From Atrina japonica (Eukaryota > Mollusca > Bivalvia > Pterioida > Pinnidae): a stretch of DNA of 64,000 nt. The stretch covers positions 35,001-99,000 of the forward strand of contig BROG01000297.1 in assembly GCA_030159075.1 (NCBI GenBank), read 5' to 3'. How positions within the stretch are numbered: the stretch's first letter is position 1; every line of letters begins with the position of its first letter. Shown here in pieces: positions 13,574-24,360 of the stretch. The translations under genes and the position numbers were made by a program. The notes below the pieces were generated by a model. The model was not told where the DNA came from, did no database searches, and saw nothing but the letters and a program-made list of their open reading frames with translations.

Positions 13574-16500
13574 CCATATTTTTAAAAAGTGGCCTGAGAA
13601 CCTAGGCATTTTTTTTGTATGGCCTAATTAGTGCTAATTAATGCATATAGCCAAATGTTTGTCGTTCTTCATCATCGTCCACCTGTTAACTTTTGCATTT
13701 AATAGTGGTGCAACGATATACCGTGGGACGGTATATTGCGGTATATTTGGAGGGAAATAGTAAATTTGATGGATTAAATTGAAAAATTGAAGTGGGAAGA
13801 TTTTTAACTTTTGCATTTAATAGTGGTGCAACAATATACCGTGGGGCGGTATATTTGGCGGGAAATAGTAAATTTGATAGATTATATTGAAATATTAAAG
13901 TGGGAAGTCTTTTCTGAATTTTTATTTAACTTGATATAAATTGATAAGATTATTCTGCTTTTTTCTTGACAGTGATTCTCAAACTTCTAAGAAGCCAGAA
14001 GGAAAACCTGCTCTGTGTTTCTGTTTCAATGGTAAGAATTCTAAATTGTGAAACAACAACTTTGAAAAATGAAATCTACTGAAAATTGATTTTGGTATAC
14101 ATGTGTAAGTACAGCAGGGTGACAAAAGTGAGGAAATGTATTTATACTTCTCTGTTCATTTCATATAGAAATACATTGAACAAAATATTTCTTTATTTAA
14201 TTTCAGTATCATTTTCACAATTAAGCATGAATGTGTTGAAGTTTGTGTTTTTCTTTTGCTACAGAATTCCATCCTTTCATTTTTATAATACTAACGAGTT
14301 TTGCCAGATACAAAGTTTTAATGTCTCTTTTTAATCTGTGTAAATTGGGAATGGTGAATAAAGAATTTAATTGTTTTTAAAAATTACTGAGTTTAGTCTA
14401 AAACACAATTTTGTTTACATCATGACCAAATTCACAATGAAAGTGTTAGATAATTTTACTTTTATGGTGTGAGTTTTATCAAACATGTCAAAGTTACATT
14501 AGATATGACTCTGCATGAATGTTTTGAAAAAAAAATGATTTTATATGAAATATATAAAACAGATTAACACTTTACACACCCTCCTGCAGTGTGTGTTTGT
14601 GTGTGTGTGTGTGACTGACTCTGTGTGTGTGTGTGTGTGTGTGACTGTTTTTCAAGTTTATGTAAAGTTGTCTTTTGATGGCATCATGGGTACTGATTAC
14701 TGCTGACGTCTCTAATTTGAGTTAGCTCCCTTTGATTTAATCTATCAAATATTTCTTTTGTAAACATTCCTACTGAAACATGCACAGAGACCTCTGATTC
14801 TCTCTAAGTACCTCCAGTTCTGTTCAAATAAACTGTTTCTAAAAATTACAAACAGGGAGAATGACACACAAAAAATATTAATCATAAATTAAATGACAGG
14901 TATATTTAATCTCAGCATATGAATAATATAAATTTCCAATTAACATACTTTGTGGCTATATTAAACAACTTAAAGATGACATACACAATCTTATTTTGTT
15001 TAATTTGTCTCACATCCAATTAAGTCCTTATCACAAACAGAATATCAAATTTTTTAATACTTCCTGTTTTATGAAATTCAATGTGGATTGTAAATTGCCA
15101 ATTTTTTTTTTCACAATGTAAAAACTCCACATGTTATATAATGCCAAGCTTTCATAACATTTTGCCAATTTCCTTTAACTATTGCCCAGCATCTGTTTCC
15201 TTACCCATTGCCAAGCTCTTGTTTCCTTACCCATTGCCAAGCTTTTGTTTCCTTACCCATTGCCAAGCTTTTGTTACCCATTTACGAGATTCTGTTACCT
15301 TTGGTCAATCATCTGTTACCTTACCCATTGCCAAGCTTTTGTTACCAATTTACGAAGTTGTGTTACCTTTTGAGAAGCTTCTGTTACCTTACCCATTGCC
15401 AAGCTTTTGTTACCAGTTTATGAGGTTTTGTTACCTTTGGTCAAGCTTCTGTTACCTTAACCATTGCCAAGCTTTTGTTACCAGTTTATGAGGTTTTGTT
15501 ACCTTTGGTCAAGCTTCTGTTACCTGAACCATTGCCAAGCTTTTGTTACCAGTTTATGAGGTTTTGTTACCTTTGGCCAAGTTCTGTTACCTATTGCAAA
15601 GCTTTTTGTGATTATAATATTATGTAGCACTAAGTGTGTTACATGTAATCAAGTCTTCAATTTTTTGAAAAATTTGAAAAATTCAGTGTGTGTTTTATAC
15701 TGCCAAACTTTTCACTAGGCAAAGTTCACTGTGTTGTGCACATTTTGAAGCTTTTTCGTTCTGCAAAGTATAGTAATTAAGTATTCATGTAAATGAAAAT
15801 TCTTTTTTTTTTTTCATAGTTCCTGGAAAGGGGAAGAGTAAACCTTCGGACATGGAATCCATGAAGCCTCTGCTGCAGCTTGTGTTCCATTGTATTGAAA
15901 AAATCAGTCGATTACAACTTAGCAGAGAAGTAAGAGCTTTTTATTCTTCACTGTAAAAGTAGAGCTTTGATGTGTATTATAGTTTTATACATGGAAGAAC
16001 ATGGCAGAACAAATCCACTTGCCCGACGCTAGGGACATGCTCAGTTATGGCTGGGGCAAGTTGAAAAATACGGACAGCTAGCCAATGGGCAATCTAAAAA
16101 AAATTAAGTGTTGAGAGAATCGATGATCAGGGCAAGTCAAATATTGGTCAGGGCAAGATTTAAATTAATAAGATTGAGCATGTGGAACCCTTAAAACATC
16201 AGTCCATAACTAGTGTACTTCCTATGTTGGAATGCCCTTATCAATATTGTCAAGACAATTCTTTTTAAATTGCTTTACAGGTAATGTTTATATAGTCTCA
16301 TTTACCATTTTAGGGCAAAAACAAGGCTGAAAAAAATCGCCAGAAAGCCGAGGAAGCTTATGAACGGGCCACTCATGCTCAAAGACAAGAAGCTGCTCAA
16401 GCTCGCAGGGAGGAAAAACGCCGGGCAGAGAAAGAGAAATTGCTGAATGAGGAAGACCCTGATAGAGCAAGAAAACTTGAGGTATGTTTGTTTTGTGGTA

Positions 16501-17249
16501 CAGTGATCAAATTTTGAATAATTTAAATTGTCATCGTATTAGTAATTGTTAAAAATATATAGTTGAACCTTGGTATCTTGAAGTCGTTGGGACCAAGTAA
16601 AAAAATTCGAGATAAATGGGTCCTTGAGTTAAAAGGTCAACTAAAATAAAATCCTGAATTCTCTCGTAAGCACCTCTGTAACTGCCACAATACTTGAATT
16701 TTTGTGAAGATATTTATTCATTGTATGTACTCAAAAAATGATACAGAAGGCATATTTTTTCAGCACTTGTCATGTCATCACATGATAATTTAATGAAAAT
16801 GTAAAAAATGAAGATTAACCTCAAGATAACTGGTCACTTTCACATTGAAATTAAGTATCAGGACCATGTTTTAACATCAATATTAGCATTTTTTTTTCAA
16901 CTTTACCGATCTTGAGTTATCAGATCTTTTTAACTAAGATATAGAAGGAAAATTGCTGGGACCAGCGCTGGATCTCTAGATAACCGTGCAAATCGAGATT
17001 ACCAATCTAGACATAACAAGTTTTGACTGTATTTACTTTAAAATTGTATAAATAAATTTTGAGACATTGAAATACATTTCTGCAATGAATGATTTTTTTG
17101 TCCACATATTTTATAAATTCCTTATATGAAATTAAGTACAGCAGAAAAGTAATCACGTCTTTCTATATCCCTAACAGGAAAGAGAAAATCGCAAGGAAAT
17201 GAAAAGAAAACAACCCAAAATGAAGATGATGAAGGTGAAGGCTATGTAG
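6571..17249 (+). CDS. CCDC47: CCDC47, PAT-complex subunit (ER membrane chaperone), complete, 12 coding exons
   Basis: Coding exons: 6571-6691, 7093-7214, 7601-7714, 8562-8736, 8942-9126, 9752-9853, 11066-11173, 13039-13121, 13973-14031, 15820-15929, 16314-16481, 17178-17249 (TAG). All are GT-AG with consistent phase and give 472 aa (human about 483). Residues 1-22 look like a signal peptide. An acidic luminal segment follows to about 119, with FAEFED and EFEGF motifs. One membrane segment lies at about 133-151 ([19 protein letters not shown]). The cytosolic domain has LWCSGR-, LKRQDL- and LLSEIGE-type blocks shared with vertebrate CCDC47. The tail (about 394-472) is Arg/Lys/Glu-rich coiled coil with [11 protein letters not shown] and NEEDP, ending KVKAM. 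The family works with Asterix/WDR83OS in the PAT complex, shielding membrane proteins during insertion. An acceptor abuts the ATG (AG at 6568-6569), so a 5' UTR exon lies upstream and was not located. Confidence 0.95.
6795..6855. repeat. MITE fragment
   Basis: tacagtagaacctgtcttga with gaccaccccat and gtctctcatgag resembles the ends of elements at 9408-9713, 53440-53490 and 61484-61651. Only one end is clear. Confidence 0.35.
8033..8260. repeat. 145-bp imperfect tandem duplication in CCDC47 intron
   Basis: gcctaaagggctc followed by aagtttgatcgccactttt occurs at about 8033 and again at about 8178 with substitutions, in the same orientation. No function visible. Confidence 0.6.
8761..8871. repeat. 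(TC)n microsatellite in CCDC47 intron
   Basis: About 110 bp of TC with few interruptions, 24 bp after the exon 4 donor. Confidence 0.95.
9408..9713. mobile_element. Possible short inverted-repeat element with gtctc-aagacagg ends
   Basis: acagtgaccagctcatttgc near 9408 and the reverse-type ggtttcactgta ending near 9713 bracket two copies of a ggtctctc-agacaggt block (about 9432 and 9688) and two oppositely oriented aggttac blocks. Ends are diverged and the boundaries approximate. Confidence 0.35.
10219..10265. repeat. (AT)n microsatellite
   Basis: About 45 bp of AT in the CCDC47 intron between exons 6 and 7. The rest of that 1.2-kb intron (9854-11065) is plain AT-rich sequence. Confidence 0.9.
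11246..11573 (+). mobile_element. MITE family 'AAAGGGGCATTAGCTG', copy 1
   Basis: 328 bp between AAAGGGGCATTAGCTGTGTT and its diverged inverse (aacaaaggtaatgctccttt). Internal landmarks shared with the other copies: agagatatacac-ggcata, caaccttac-tttgtatat, cacaaaatatataggaatataag, ttgttattgtac. No coding capacity. Confidence 0.75.
11735..12882. repeat. Dispersed element with internal tandem repeats, copy 2
   Basis: Same start (ctacttctcgagaaccattg, ggggctaggaccaaac) and same end (caggtgagcgacttaaggcccc) as 5570-6475. It has more internal units of about 120-135 bp, each with gaaagaagcaaaaatgttc, gcaaagatctacaaaaaagt and gggagttatttcc. Unit number differs between the copies, so the array has expanded or contracted. 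Lies in the CCDC47 intron before exon 8. Confidence 0.65.
13539..13569. repeat. Poly(A) tract
   Basis: 31 consecutive A within the CCDC47 intron after exon 8. It could mark the tail of a retroposed fragment, but no body was recognised. Confidence 0.9.
13685..13918. repeat. Tandem duplication of a hAT-like terminus
   Basis: Two units of about 115-118 bp, each with ttttgcatttaatagtggtgcaa, atataccgtggg-cggtat and aatagtaaatttga. The agtggtgcaacgatata core resembles hAT-type terminal repeats known in animals. That assignment is tentative. Confidence 0.5.
14588..14643. repeat. (GT)n microsatellite
   Basis: Interrupted GT run in the intron between CCDC47 exons 9 and 10. Confidence 0.9.
15178..15605. 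repeat. 68-bp minisatellite in CCDC47 intron
   Basis: The unit combines ccattgccaagcttttgtta, ccagtttatgaggttttgtt and acctttggtcaagcttctgt. Unit starts at 15393, 15461 and 15529 give a period of exactly 68. Earlier units are shorter and more diverged. Because 68 is not a multiple of three it opens frames in several phases; none is credible as a gene. Confidence 0.9.
16556..17032. mobile_element. Diverged pogo/Tigger-like MITE
   Basis: Ends tatagttgaaccttggtatc and ataacaagttttgactgta are roughly inverse. The interior has repeated gttatc, cttgagtt, gagata-a and gggacca motifs typical of such elements. Heavily decayed; the boundaries are a guess. Confidence 0.35.
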
Positions 17250-19095
17250 AAGATTGAACTTTGAACTCTCCTGCTTTAGTTTTGTTACATTTTTCTGTAA
17301 AGGCTGAACTTTGCTAACAAGAGACTTTATGAGATTTAGTATTCCTAATGGTGTTTTGTTTCACAAAAGAAGTTTCATGCAGGTTCAGGAAATTATTGGA
17401 AAATTGATAAAAGACATATATATATAAGTGTTGAACAAATTTAACATCACTGAAAATGTTGTTCTGTTGATAAATCCTTGAAGTTGATATCTGGAAAAAA
17501 AAAGTTATGAGAAATTGAAAATGGGTGTAGGTATCCATGCTCACTTGATACCTGATATTGTAGTTACCATATAATTTGAGAAATTTAGCTAGACTAAAAT
17601 TGAGCGTTTTGTCCTGAAAGTAGGGTGTAAAGTGTTAGGAAGAAGTAATTTTAGCGATTTTATGATTAAATAAGTGATATTCAATTTTTACCGATCTCAG
17701 CAACCTGACTAATAATGCCAAGCTTGAATTCTTGCTAAAATCTCTGGTTATATGGTGTTATAAAACGACTGGGTAGGAGTTGTACTTACATATATCTAAT
17801 TGCAAAATTAGAACAACATGGACAGTATTTTAAGAGTTCAAAATAGAATAATTTCAGTATACTTGTGACCAAAAACTTGCTTGATCTGAAGAAAAAAAAA
17901 GAGTTGAATATAGTTTTAACATTTCTGTATATTTTTTGGAATGTGATTTTAAGTTGTAACATCTTTTATTCATCTTTTGCATTTTATTTGGACAATTGAT
18001 AAAAACTTTACAGTTCATTCGTTACAAAAATGAGAAGGTTGAAGAGAGATCGCTTAATGTTGTAAACTCGTGAAATGATTTCAAGTCTTGTGTTATTATT
18101 AAGCTATGAGAGTTTTGTGTATCCACTTAAAGGCAGGAGAGAGTGTTTCAATGTAAATGTTGTATAAATTATTTTACTTTTATGCAATCACTTTTTACTA
18201 AACTTACAAGATACAACAAACATAACATTACAATTTGTTATATACACAGAACTCGTTATTATGAATTTTAATAGCCTTTTATCCAGGAGACAAATCATCT
18301 TGTTCACCCCTGAAATCATAAATGGACTGAGTGATGTAATTGTTATGAACGAGATTCCATTGTTTTTAGGGTGGTTAATGCGTTAAAAATAATTGTTTGT
18401 CAAAGCTTTTGCCATCTTTAGTAGTTCTGTGAATCATTATATTATTCAGAACTTTGTCATCATATCTCCATCGAATGGAAAATCATATAATTTTGAAGTA
18501 TGACTGTTTTAGTAGCTCATTTTGGGGATGTCTTGATGACAAATTCTCTGGGAATAAATGATGCTTTAGATCTCGTGAAAATTTGGAGTCCTCATGTTGA
18601 CGTCTTATTTGAGCTTTATAACCATTTTCCAATAGTCGCCATGAGAGAATGTTTATTATGAATATATGTACTAGAAAGATATATGACCATTTATACATTT
18701 GTAATTTGATGTGTCTCTAGTTATACATTTTGCCTTATTTTATAATATCCATCTTTCTTTCTCTGTATTTTCATTTATTTAAACAGATACTAAAAGTGTA
18801 TGTGTTAACTCATCATAATTTTGTAGATATATGTAGCTTCATCCATGCTGATGTCTCGTGTAGAATCCTACATCAGTATATTTACCAGAAGATAATAAAT
18901 ATATGTATTGAGTATTTGAAGTAAAATTTAAGATTGTAAATATTATTGTTAGCACTCTTAAAGAAAGATGAAAATTTTAAACATGTTTTGATATATGTCA
19001 CCTGACGTTGGGATTGGAATGATGAACACGTATGTATGGATTCTTGATCAATTTCAAGAAAGAATAGGTGAATAAAAGAATTTTTATATTAAACT
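17250..19095 (+). other. CCDC47: CCDC47 3' UTR with likely polyadenylation signal
   Basis: AT-rich sequence after the CCDC47 stop with no coding signal. AATAAA at 19071-19076 is followed by a short AT-rich stretch and then sequence of different character, so about 19.09 kb is the likeliest mRNA end. An AATAAA near 18894 could serve as an earlier site. The exact end is inferred. Confidence 0.45.
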
Positions 19096-19863
19096 GATGA
19101 GCCATTATGTTGTTGTTTATTTTAATGAATGAGCGCTTGTCAGAATGCATTTATTGTAGATATGGATGTCATTTAGGTGACATTCTTATGTCTTGAATAT
19201 TCTTATCTGACACCCAAAAGGCATCCATATTGACACAATCGTTCATTGGTTATATTCACATATCAAAAGTTTTCAAATTGAAAAACAAAATAATGGAATA
19301 GAATATCCCATCTTATATGTGATCAGTCTCATTTTGATGGAACAGGCAAGTTCAAGGTAGAATAGTAAAGTAAAGAGTTTTTCTAAATGATTTATCTTGG
19401 TGTGACGTCATGTTATGAATTGAGTTACATAATTGTGTGACTTCATATGAGGAATTTCATTTATATCTGATGTGTACGCTGTCTAGATTAACACTGAGTC
19501 TATGGGAGACTGCTGTGGGAAATGTAAATATGACGTATGTTGCTGGGGTCCCTTTTACGAAAGGTCCTAAAAATTAAGTTTTATTCCTAATTGTCATGGG
19601 AATGACCAATCAGCATTGCGTTGCCATGGTAGTTACAATGTAGGACTAAAAGTTAGGATTTATGATCTTTCATAAAACGGGCCCCTGATTCGCAAATACA
19701 ATTATTTGTCCCGATGTTCTCTTATGGAACCTTTATTGTACACAATATTCCATTCATTCTTAAGATAGATTATCAGTTGACAAAGGCTTAGTTTTCAAAA
19801 CTAATGTCATCTAGCCAAGTAGTTTTCAGAAACCTAATCTCATATCTAGTCTGATACTGTGAG

Positions 19864-20015
19864 AAGGTTTGCCAGTTTACTAGCAAAAGGCTGTTTGTCT
19901 TTTTTCGATACATTATAACTGGGTTCTTTCCTCCAGCATTATAAACAGGCTACCACCACATTACTGAAATTTTGTAAATTGGCTTAAGACGCCATTAAAG
20001 AATTCAAAATAAACC
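19864..20015 (+). mobile_element. SINE B body, headless copy
   Basis: Contains gtttgccagtttact, aaggctgtttgtct, aactgggttctttcctcca and aggctaccaccacatta blocks in the same order as in 45560-45690 and the copy at 63727. The tRNA-like head is missing. Confidence 0.6.
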
Positions 20016-21145
20016 TATATTTTTTAATAATTCCTATTGTGTGTAGTTGCTGTCTTAAAACAAACTGTCAGCTTAAGAAGGGAAACTCGCAGATTTTTCG
20101 GATGATCATTTAGTCCTGTCTCACATTGTATAATTGCAAAATTAACCGTCAGTCTATAGAAAGGATAAAAAATGCCAACTAATTTTAATTAGACAAACGA
20201 TAAAAAAGTATAATTCAAAAAGTGCATCGAAGACGGTCAACAAAACCTGTCACGTCAGATAAAAAACACCCATTGAAACATAAATCCACTGCCTGTTTTC
20301 AACTTCACCGACCAATGAAAATGAAAAATTCTTGGCGGAATGTGAAGAAAGGGAGTATAGTGTCGTCAACATAAAGGTTCTGTCAGCAATCGAATATTCC
20401 AAAAGTAGGGGTGTACAGGTAACACATTTTATCTTGCTTTTGTACCACGCATTACTGTAAGCTCTAGTATTTTAGTGTCGGCAAATAGCTTATCACCCTT
20501 GTTATGATTTGACAGTGTATCCCTACACAAACAATTCTAGAAAGGATATATCAGTTAATAGAATACAAAAGAAATGTTGTAAATTGGTTTACGTTTTATT
20601 TAAAAAATAATCATACATGAAGTAAAAATGAAGAAGCACCAATGGTTAATCGAAACTCCAAGTCCATTAGAATACGACAAATTATAAAATGGTTTCATCT
20701 AGAAGATAAATAAATATTACAGATTACTTATACCTGATAACAAAAGTCAAACTAATGACAATAATTCTCCATGTAAATATTTTACAACAGTAGTTTGTAT
20801 GTTGCAGTGGAATCGCCACAGATGACAAGCATTGAGATTTGTTTACCAACGTTTTAAGGTTACAATTCGTATTGGAACATCTGATGTTTAGATAATTGAT
20901 TCCGTTACTGTAGCTGTGATTTTGTAGTACGTGAACTTGATACAAGTGTGTCAGATAAATATATGATAACAGTTTCCACGGTAAGAATTTCTTTTAACTA
21001 TGATGTATCAAAAATATATATTTTGACTTTGAAAGAAACAACTGTCAAGTTTGCATACTCGTTTGTCTGGATTTCATTTCAAAGCACACTCAGTTTTATT
21101 AACGAAGAGTGCACTTATATTTTATACCCATACGAGTTTAGTTTT

Positions 21146-21485
21146 AAAGGATCATTAGCTGTGTTTTTTTTTTCATTTTACCCATTGTTTTTCTACTCAC
21201 TAGATTGATAAACAATACCAAAAAAAATGATATACACGGGCATAAAAATTATTATATTCCTTTATATTTTGTGAAATGTTTAAGAGACCTAGATTGACAA
21301 TTGATCACTTCAACCTTTCTAATTGTATATGCACACCACACTTTTCACAAAATAAACATTTTATATAGGAATATAATATTTTTTTTATGTCTGTGTATAG
21401 CTCTTAATTGTTATTGTACAACAAGTAGTAAAAGTAGAAAAAATCGAAATAATTTTTTTTCGTAAACAAAGCTAATGCCCCATTA
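21146..21485 (+). mobile_element. MITE family 'AAAGGGGCATTAGCTG', copy 2
   Basis: Starts aaaggatcattagctgtg and ends aaacaaagctaatgcccc, with the same interior landmarks as copy 1. It ends about 145 bp before the 21631 ORF. Confidence 0.75.
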
Positions 21486-21630
21486 AAATTTTTAGATGAA
21501 TCTTTAGGTCATAAAGCAGAAACACCTAGTTAGAGTATTCATCTCCCAAATAAAAGGTCCCTAATTCGACCCTGGACACCGCGCCATACCTGAGATTAAT
21601 CTGCATATTTTAATTTTTTTTTTTCAGGCC

Positions 21631-22053
21631 ATGAAAAAACAACTTGTAAAGTTTACTAAAGGATGTCTTTGTTTGTTGCCGATAACTTGTATGATTGTAT
21701 ATTTCTGTATAATCAATAGTGAAAAATCATCTGGCAAAATATCATTTTCGCAGAGGAAAGTCGAAAAAGATCTGGTTATCCTTAGAAACGAAAATCTTGC
21801 TTTGAGAAAACTGCGGCAACCAACAGTACTTAACAGAAATGACATCGTTGATTCTGTTGAAAATAGACAAATTGAAAAAATGGTTGATTCCGGATATGAT
21901 GGGGAAAATCCAAAAGAGCTTAACATGTTGTCGTCAGGCAGCGATGATGATTATTATGAATCTTACGATGACGAAGACGATATCTTCGATCTTTCTAAAT
22001 TTGTGGATGATCAGCTGATAGAAACGACAATAAGTAATTCGCCACAGGAATGA
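21631..22053 (+). CDS. Putative 140-aa type II membrane protein, small gene or alternative first exon
   Basis: Function not recognised. The ORF opens directly after a strong polypyrimidine tract and AG (about 21610-21628), so the ATG would sit at the start of an internal exon. Residues 1-10 are basic, 11-30 hydrophobic (CLCLLPITCMIVYFCI), 31-65 charged and helical. The tail is very acidic (SDDDYYESYDDEDD). This layout of short cytosolic end, signal-anchor and stem is typical of Golgi glycosyltransferases. An AATAAA at 22239-22244 would allow a short independent transcript. Alternatively a GT at 22034-22035 leaves phase 1, the phase needed to join GALNT exon 2 at 30912, making this an alternative first exon of the downstream gene. 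A chance ORF cannot be excluded. Confidence 0.4.
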   Translation: MKKQLVKFTKGCLCLLPITCMIVYFCIINSEKSSGKISFSQRKVEKDLVILRNENLALRKLRQPTVLNRNDIVDSVENRQIEKMVDSGYDGENPKELNMLSSGSDDDYYESYDDEDDIFDLSKFVDDQLIETTISNSPQE

Positions 22054-23225
22054 GTTCCTGGCAAAATTCGTTATACATATTTATAATACAATGCATTTTA
22101 CTGGAATATATTATAAGGTGTTCTTTCACCGAAATCTACATCAAAAGGAATATTAGGATGAAAGTGATTGGAAACATGATTTTGTCAAGTACTTCAACAG
22201 AATATATGACATCATTTCGATATTTTATGTATTTTTGCAATAAAGTTTTACGCCCTGCATTTGTCGCTTCTATATAAATAAAATGTTTTGACTTGTCAAG
22301 ATTAATATAAATATAGCCTACATCTATAACGTAGTTTTCAATTTTAAGATACCGTGTAAAATATAACAAAACGGTACAATTACTGATTAGCAGTCAGGCG
22401 ATTCTTCGCTATAATGGTGGAATTAAAAGGAAAATGATGATACATCTACATCGAAACTATCCTGAGAGGCTGTGGTAGTGACTCAAATTACAGAAATTGT
22501 ACATATATTTGGTGAAATGTACAAAAAATTAATCATTTGGAACATAATGAATTATTTAAAACCGTAGTTTAATAAATGAATACATTTTAAGTTTCTTTTC
22601 GATATGATTCTTAAATTTTATTTGCTTAAAACCTTATATAACTTCAGGGGGCGACGTTTTTGGGGACAGCAATTGCAAATTTTGTCAACTCAGATTATCT
22701 ATTTTCAGTACGTCACAAGACAGAATATTTATTTTTAATCTTTTTAAGGACAGCTTTTTTTTCTCAGTTTTTTTGCCTTTATGATCAAGATTGTAGTATA
22801 ACGTAGTGGCAGATCTAGACATGTTCAAAGGATTAACATAAATATATACTAAATCAAAACTCGGTTACTGTGCATTAGATTAATTAACACGTATCTTTTA
22901 ATGGTTTTATCAGCACCCAGAAATGAAATTAAGCCTCCAACTGCTAATATTTCACCTTGATTATACATCTCAAAAGAAGATTATCTGTGCAAACATAATG
23001 CATATGAAATAAATTTTAGGGAATCTTTTTATCAAATGTTATTTTTTTACTTGCAGACACTAAATAGTGGCATCTTTATTATTCAAAAATATTCCATTGT
23101 CAAACTAATTAACTCTGAAAAGAAAGAGAAATCCAACAGACATAAACTGAATGCTCCATTGTTTCTTTAATACGTAAAGATACATATTGTTTTTTGATAA
23201 GAATGCATAAGATTTAACTGGTATA

Positions 23226-23660
23226 AAGTTGGAATAGCCAAGAATAAAGTTGGAAAAACCAACTTTAAAGTTGGCAAAACGAGAAAAAAAGTTGGAAAAG
23301 CTAACTTTAAAGTTGGCAAAAGGAGACAAAAAGTTGAAAATTCCAAGAAAAAATTGGAAAAGCCAACTTTAAAGTTGGAAAAACGAGGAAAAAAGTTGGA
23401 AAAGCCAACTTTAAAGTTGGCAAAACGAGACAAAAAGTTGGAAATTCCAAGAAAAAGGTTGGAAAAGCCAACTTTTAAGTTGGAAAAACCAGAGAAAAGG
23501 TTGGAAAAGCCAACTTTAAAGTTGGCAAAACGAGACAAAAAGTTGAAAATTCCAAGACAAAAGTTGGAAAAGCCAACTTTAAAGTTGGCAAAACGAGACA
23601 AAAAGTTGGAAATTCCAAGAAAATGTTGGAGAGGCCAACTTTAAAGTTGGCAAAACGAGA
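23226..23660. repeat. Higher-order minisatellite, alternating 42- and 62/63-bp units
   Basis: The ggaaaagcc-type anchor occurs at 23252, 23294, 23356, 23398, 23461, 23503, 23566 and 23628, spaced 42, 62, 42, 63, 42, 63, 62. Each unit carries the palindrome ccaactttaaagttgg. The longer unit adds gagacaaaaagttggaaatt and ccaagaaaa. Long frames on both strands (up to 144 codons) are products of the period. Confidence 0.9.
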
Positions 23661-23919
23661 AATAAAAAAATTGAGGTGGTCCGAATACGCTTCTGTACTA
23701 ATACGTTTCCGAAATATGCACTAAAACCATTATTGTGTTCTTTTTAGGGGTAATATAGTATTGTCGCTTGTCGGAATACTACCCTCGCTTTCGGCAAAAT
23801 GCTCAAATTTCGGGAGATGTGAAGATTATAATATAATTAAACTCGTTAGCTGAAAGACCTTAAAATGGTGTCAAACATATAAACAGGGTTACGTTGGTGA
23901 ACGCTTGAAATCGTCACTA

Positions 23920-24360
23920 AGGAAGTTTTGTGGTCGATACGAGGATATTGTAAAACAATATAAGCCCCTCTCAGGAATGTTAGATAGTATTCTGGAGAGA
24001 GGTTTCCATGTAACATTTGCGACGGGTGTGGCATACTAGCAGAGGACACTGACACCTTCCCGTTTGGGATTCGTAATTGTCCTTCGTGTTGAGACACTTT
24101 CTGTGTCTACCTTTTCATCGAGTTTGATCTTTTCCACCAAACTTAACCTTTTCACCGAACTCAAGGGTTTTCCGTGGGACATTTACGGCGAATGTGGTGT
24201 GCTTGCAAGGGGGCTGACTCCTTCCGAACACCTTATCCCATCCCTATTGGGATTCGCAATTGATCTTAATGTTGAGACCATATGTATATCTAATTCATTC
24301 TTATGGAATTGGAGTTCGATTATCCACCGGTACTTCGTCATTTTTACATCGACCTAGAAA
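23920..24360. repeat. Dispersed repeat 'gcgacgggtgtggcat', copy 1
   Basis: Shares ggtcgatacg-ggat, ctcaggaatgtta, tagtattctgga, gcgacgggtgtggcat, cccgtttgggattcg and gttgagacc with 30170-30480. Fragments also at about 38927-38990 (minus) and 47930-48000. Here the second half is duplicated. No reading frame supports a gene. Confidence 0.6.

Larger units (their letters stand above)
19100..21600. other. Intergenic stretch downstream of CCDC47
   Basis: No gene recognised. It contains a SINE B body (19864-20015) and MITE copy 2 (21146-21485). A tRNA-like fragment (about 21525-21590, B-box-like taattcgaccc) precedes the 21631 ORF. A donor-like CAG/gtaaca at 20420 could end a 5' UTR exon, but nothing else supports it. 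Confidence 0.5.

Noticed and set aside
15081..15491. 136-codon frame with [12 protein letters not shown] repeats
   Set aside because: It reads through the 68-bp minisatellite in a CCDC47 intron. The reading phase shifts every unit.
23105..23644. Frames of 144 codons (minus) and 96 codons (plus) with KLEKPTLKL- or FANFKVGFSN-type repeats
   Set aside because: Generated by the 42/62-bp minisatellite; one unit is not a multiple of three, and no conserved domain or gene structure surrounds it.
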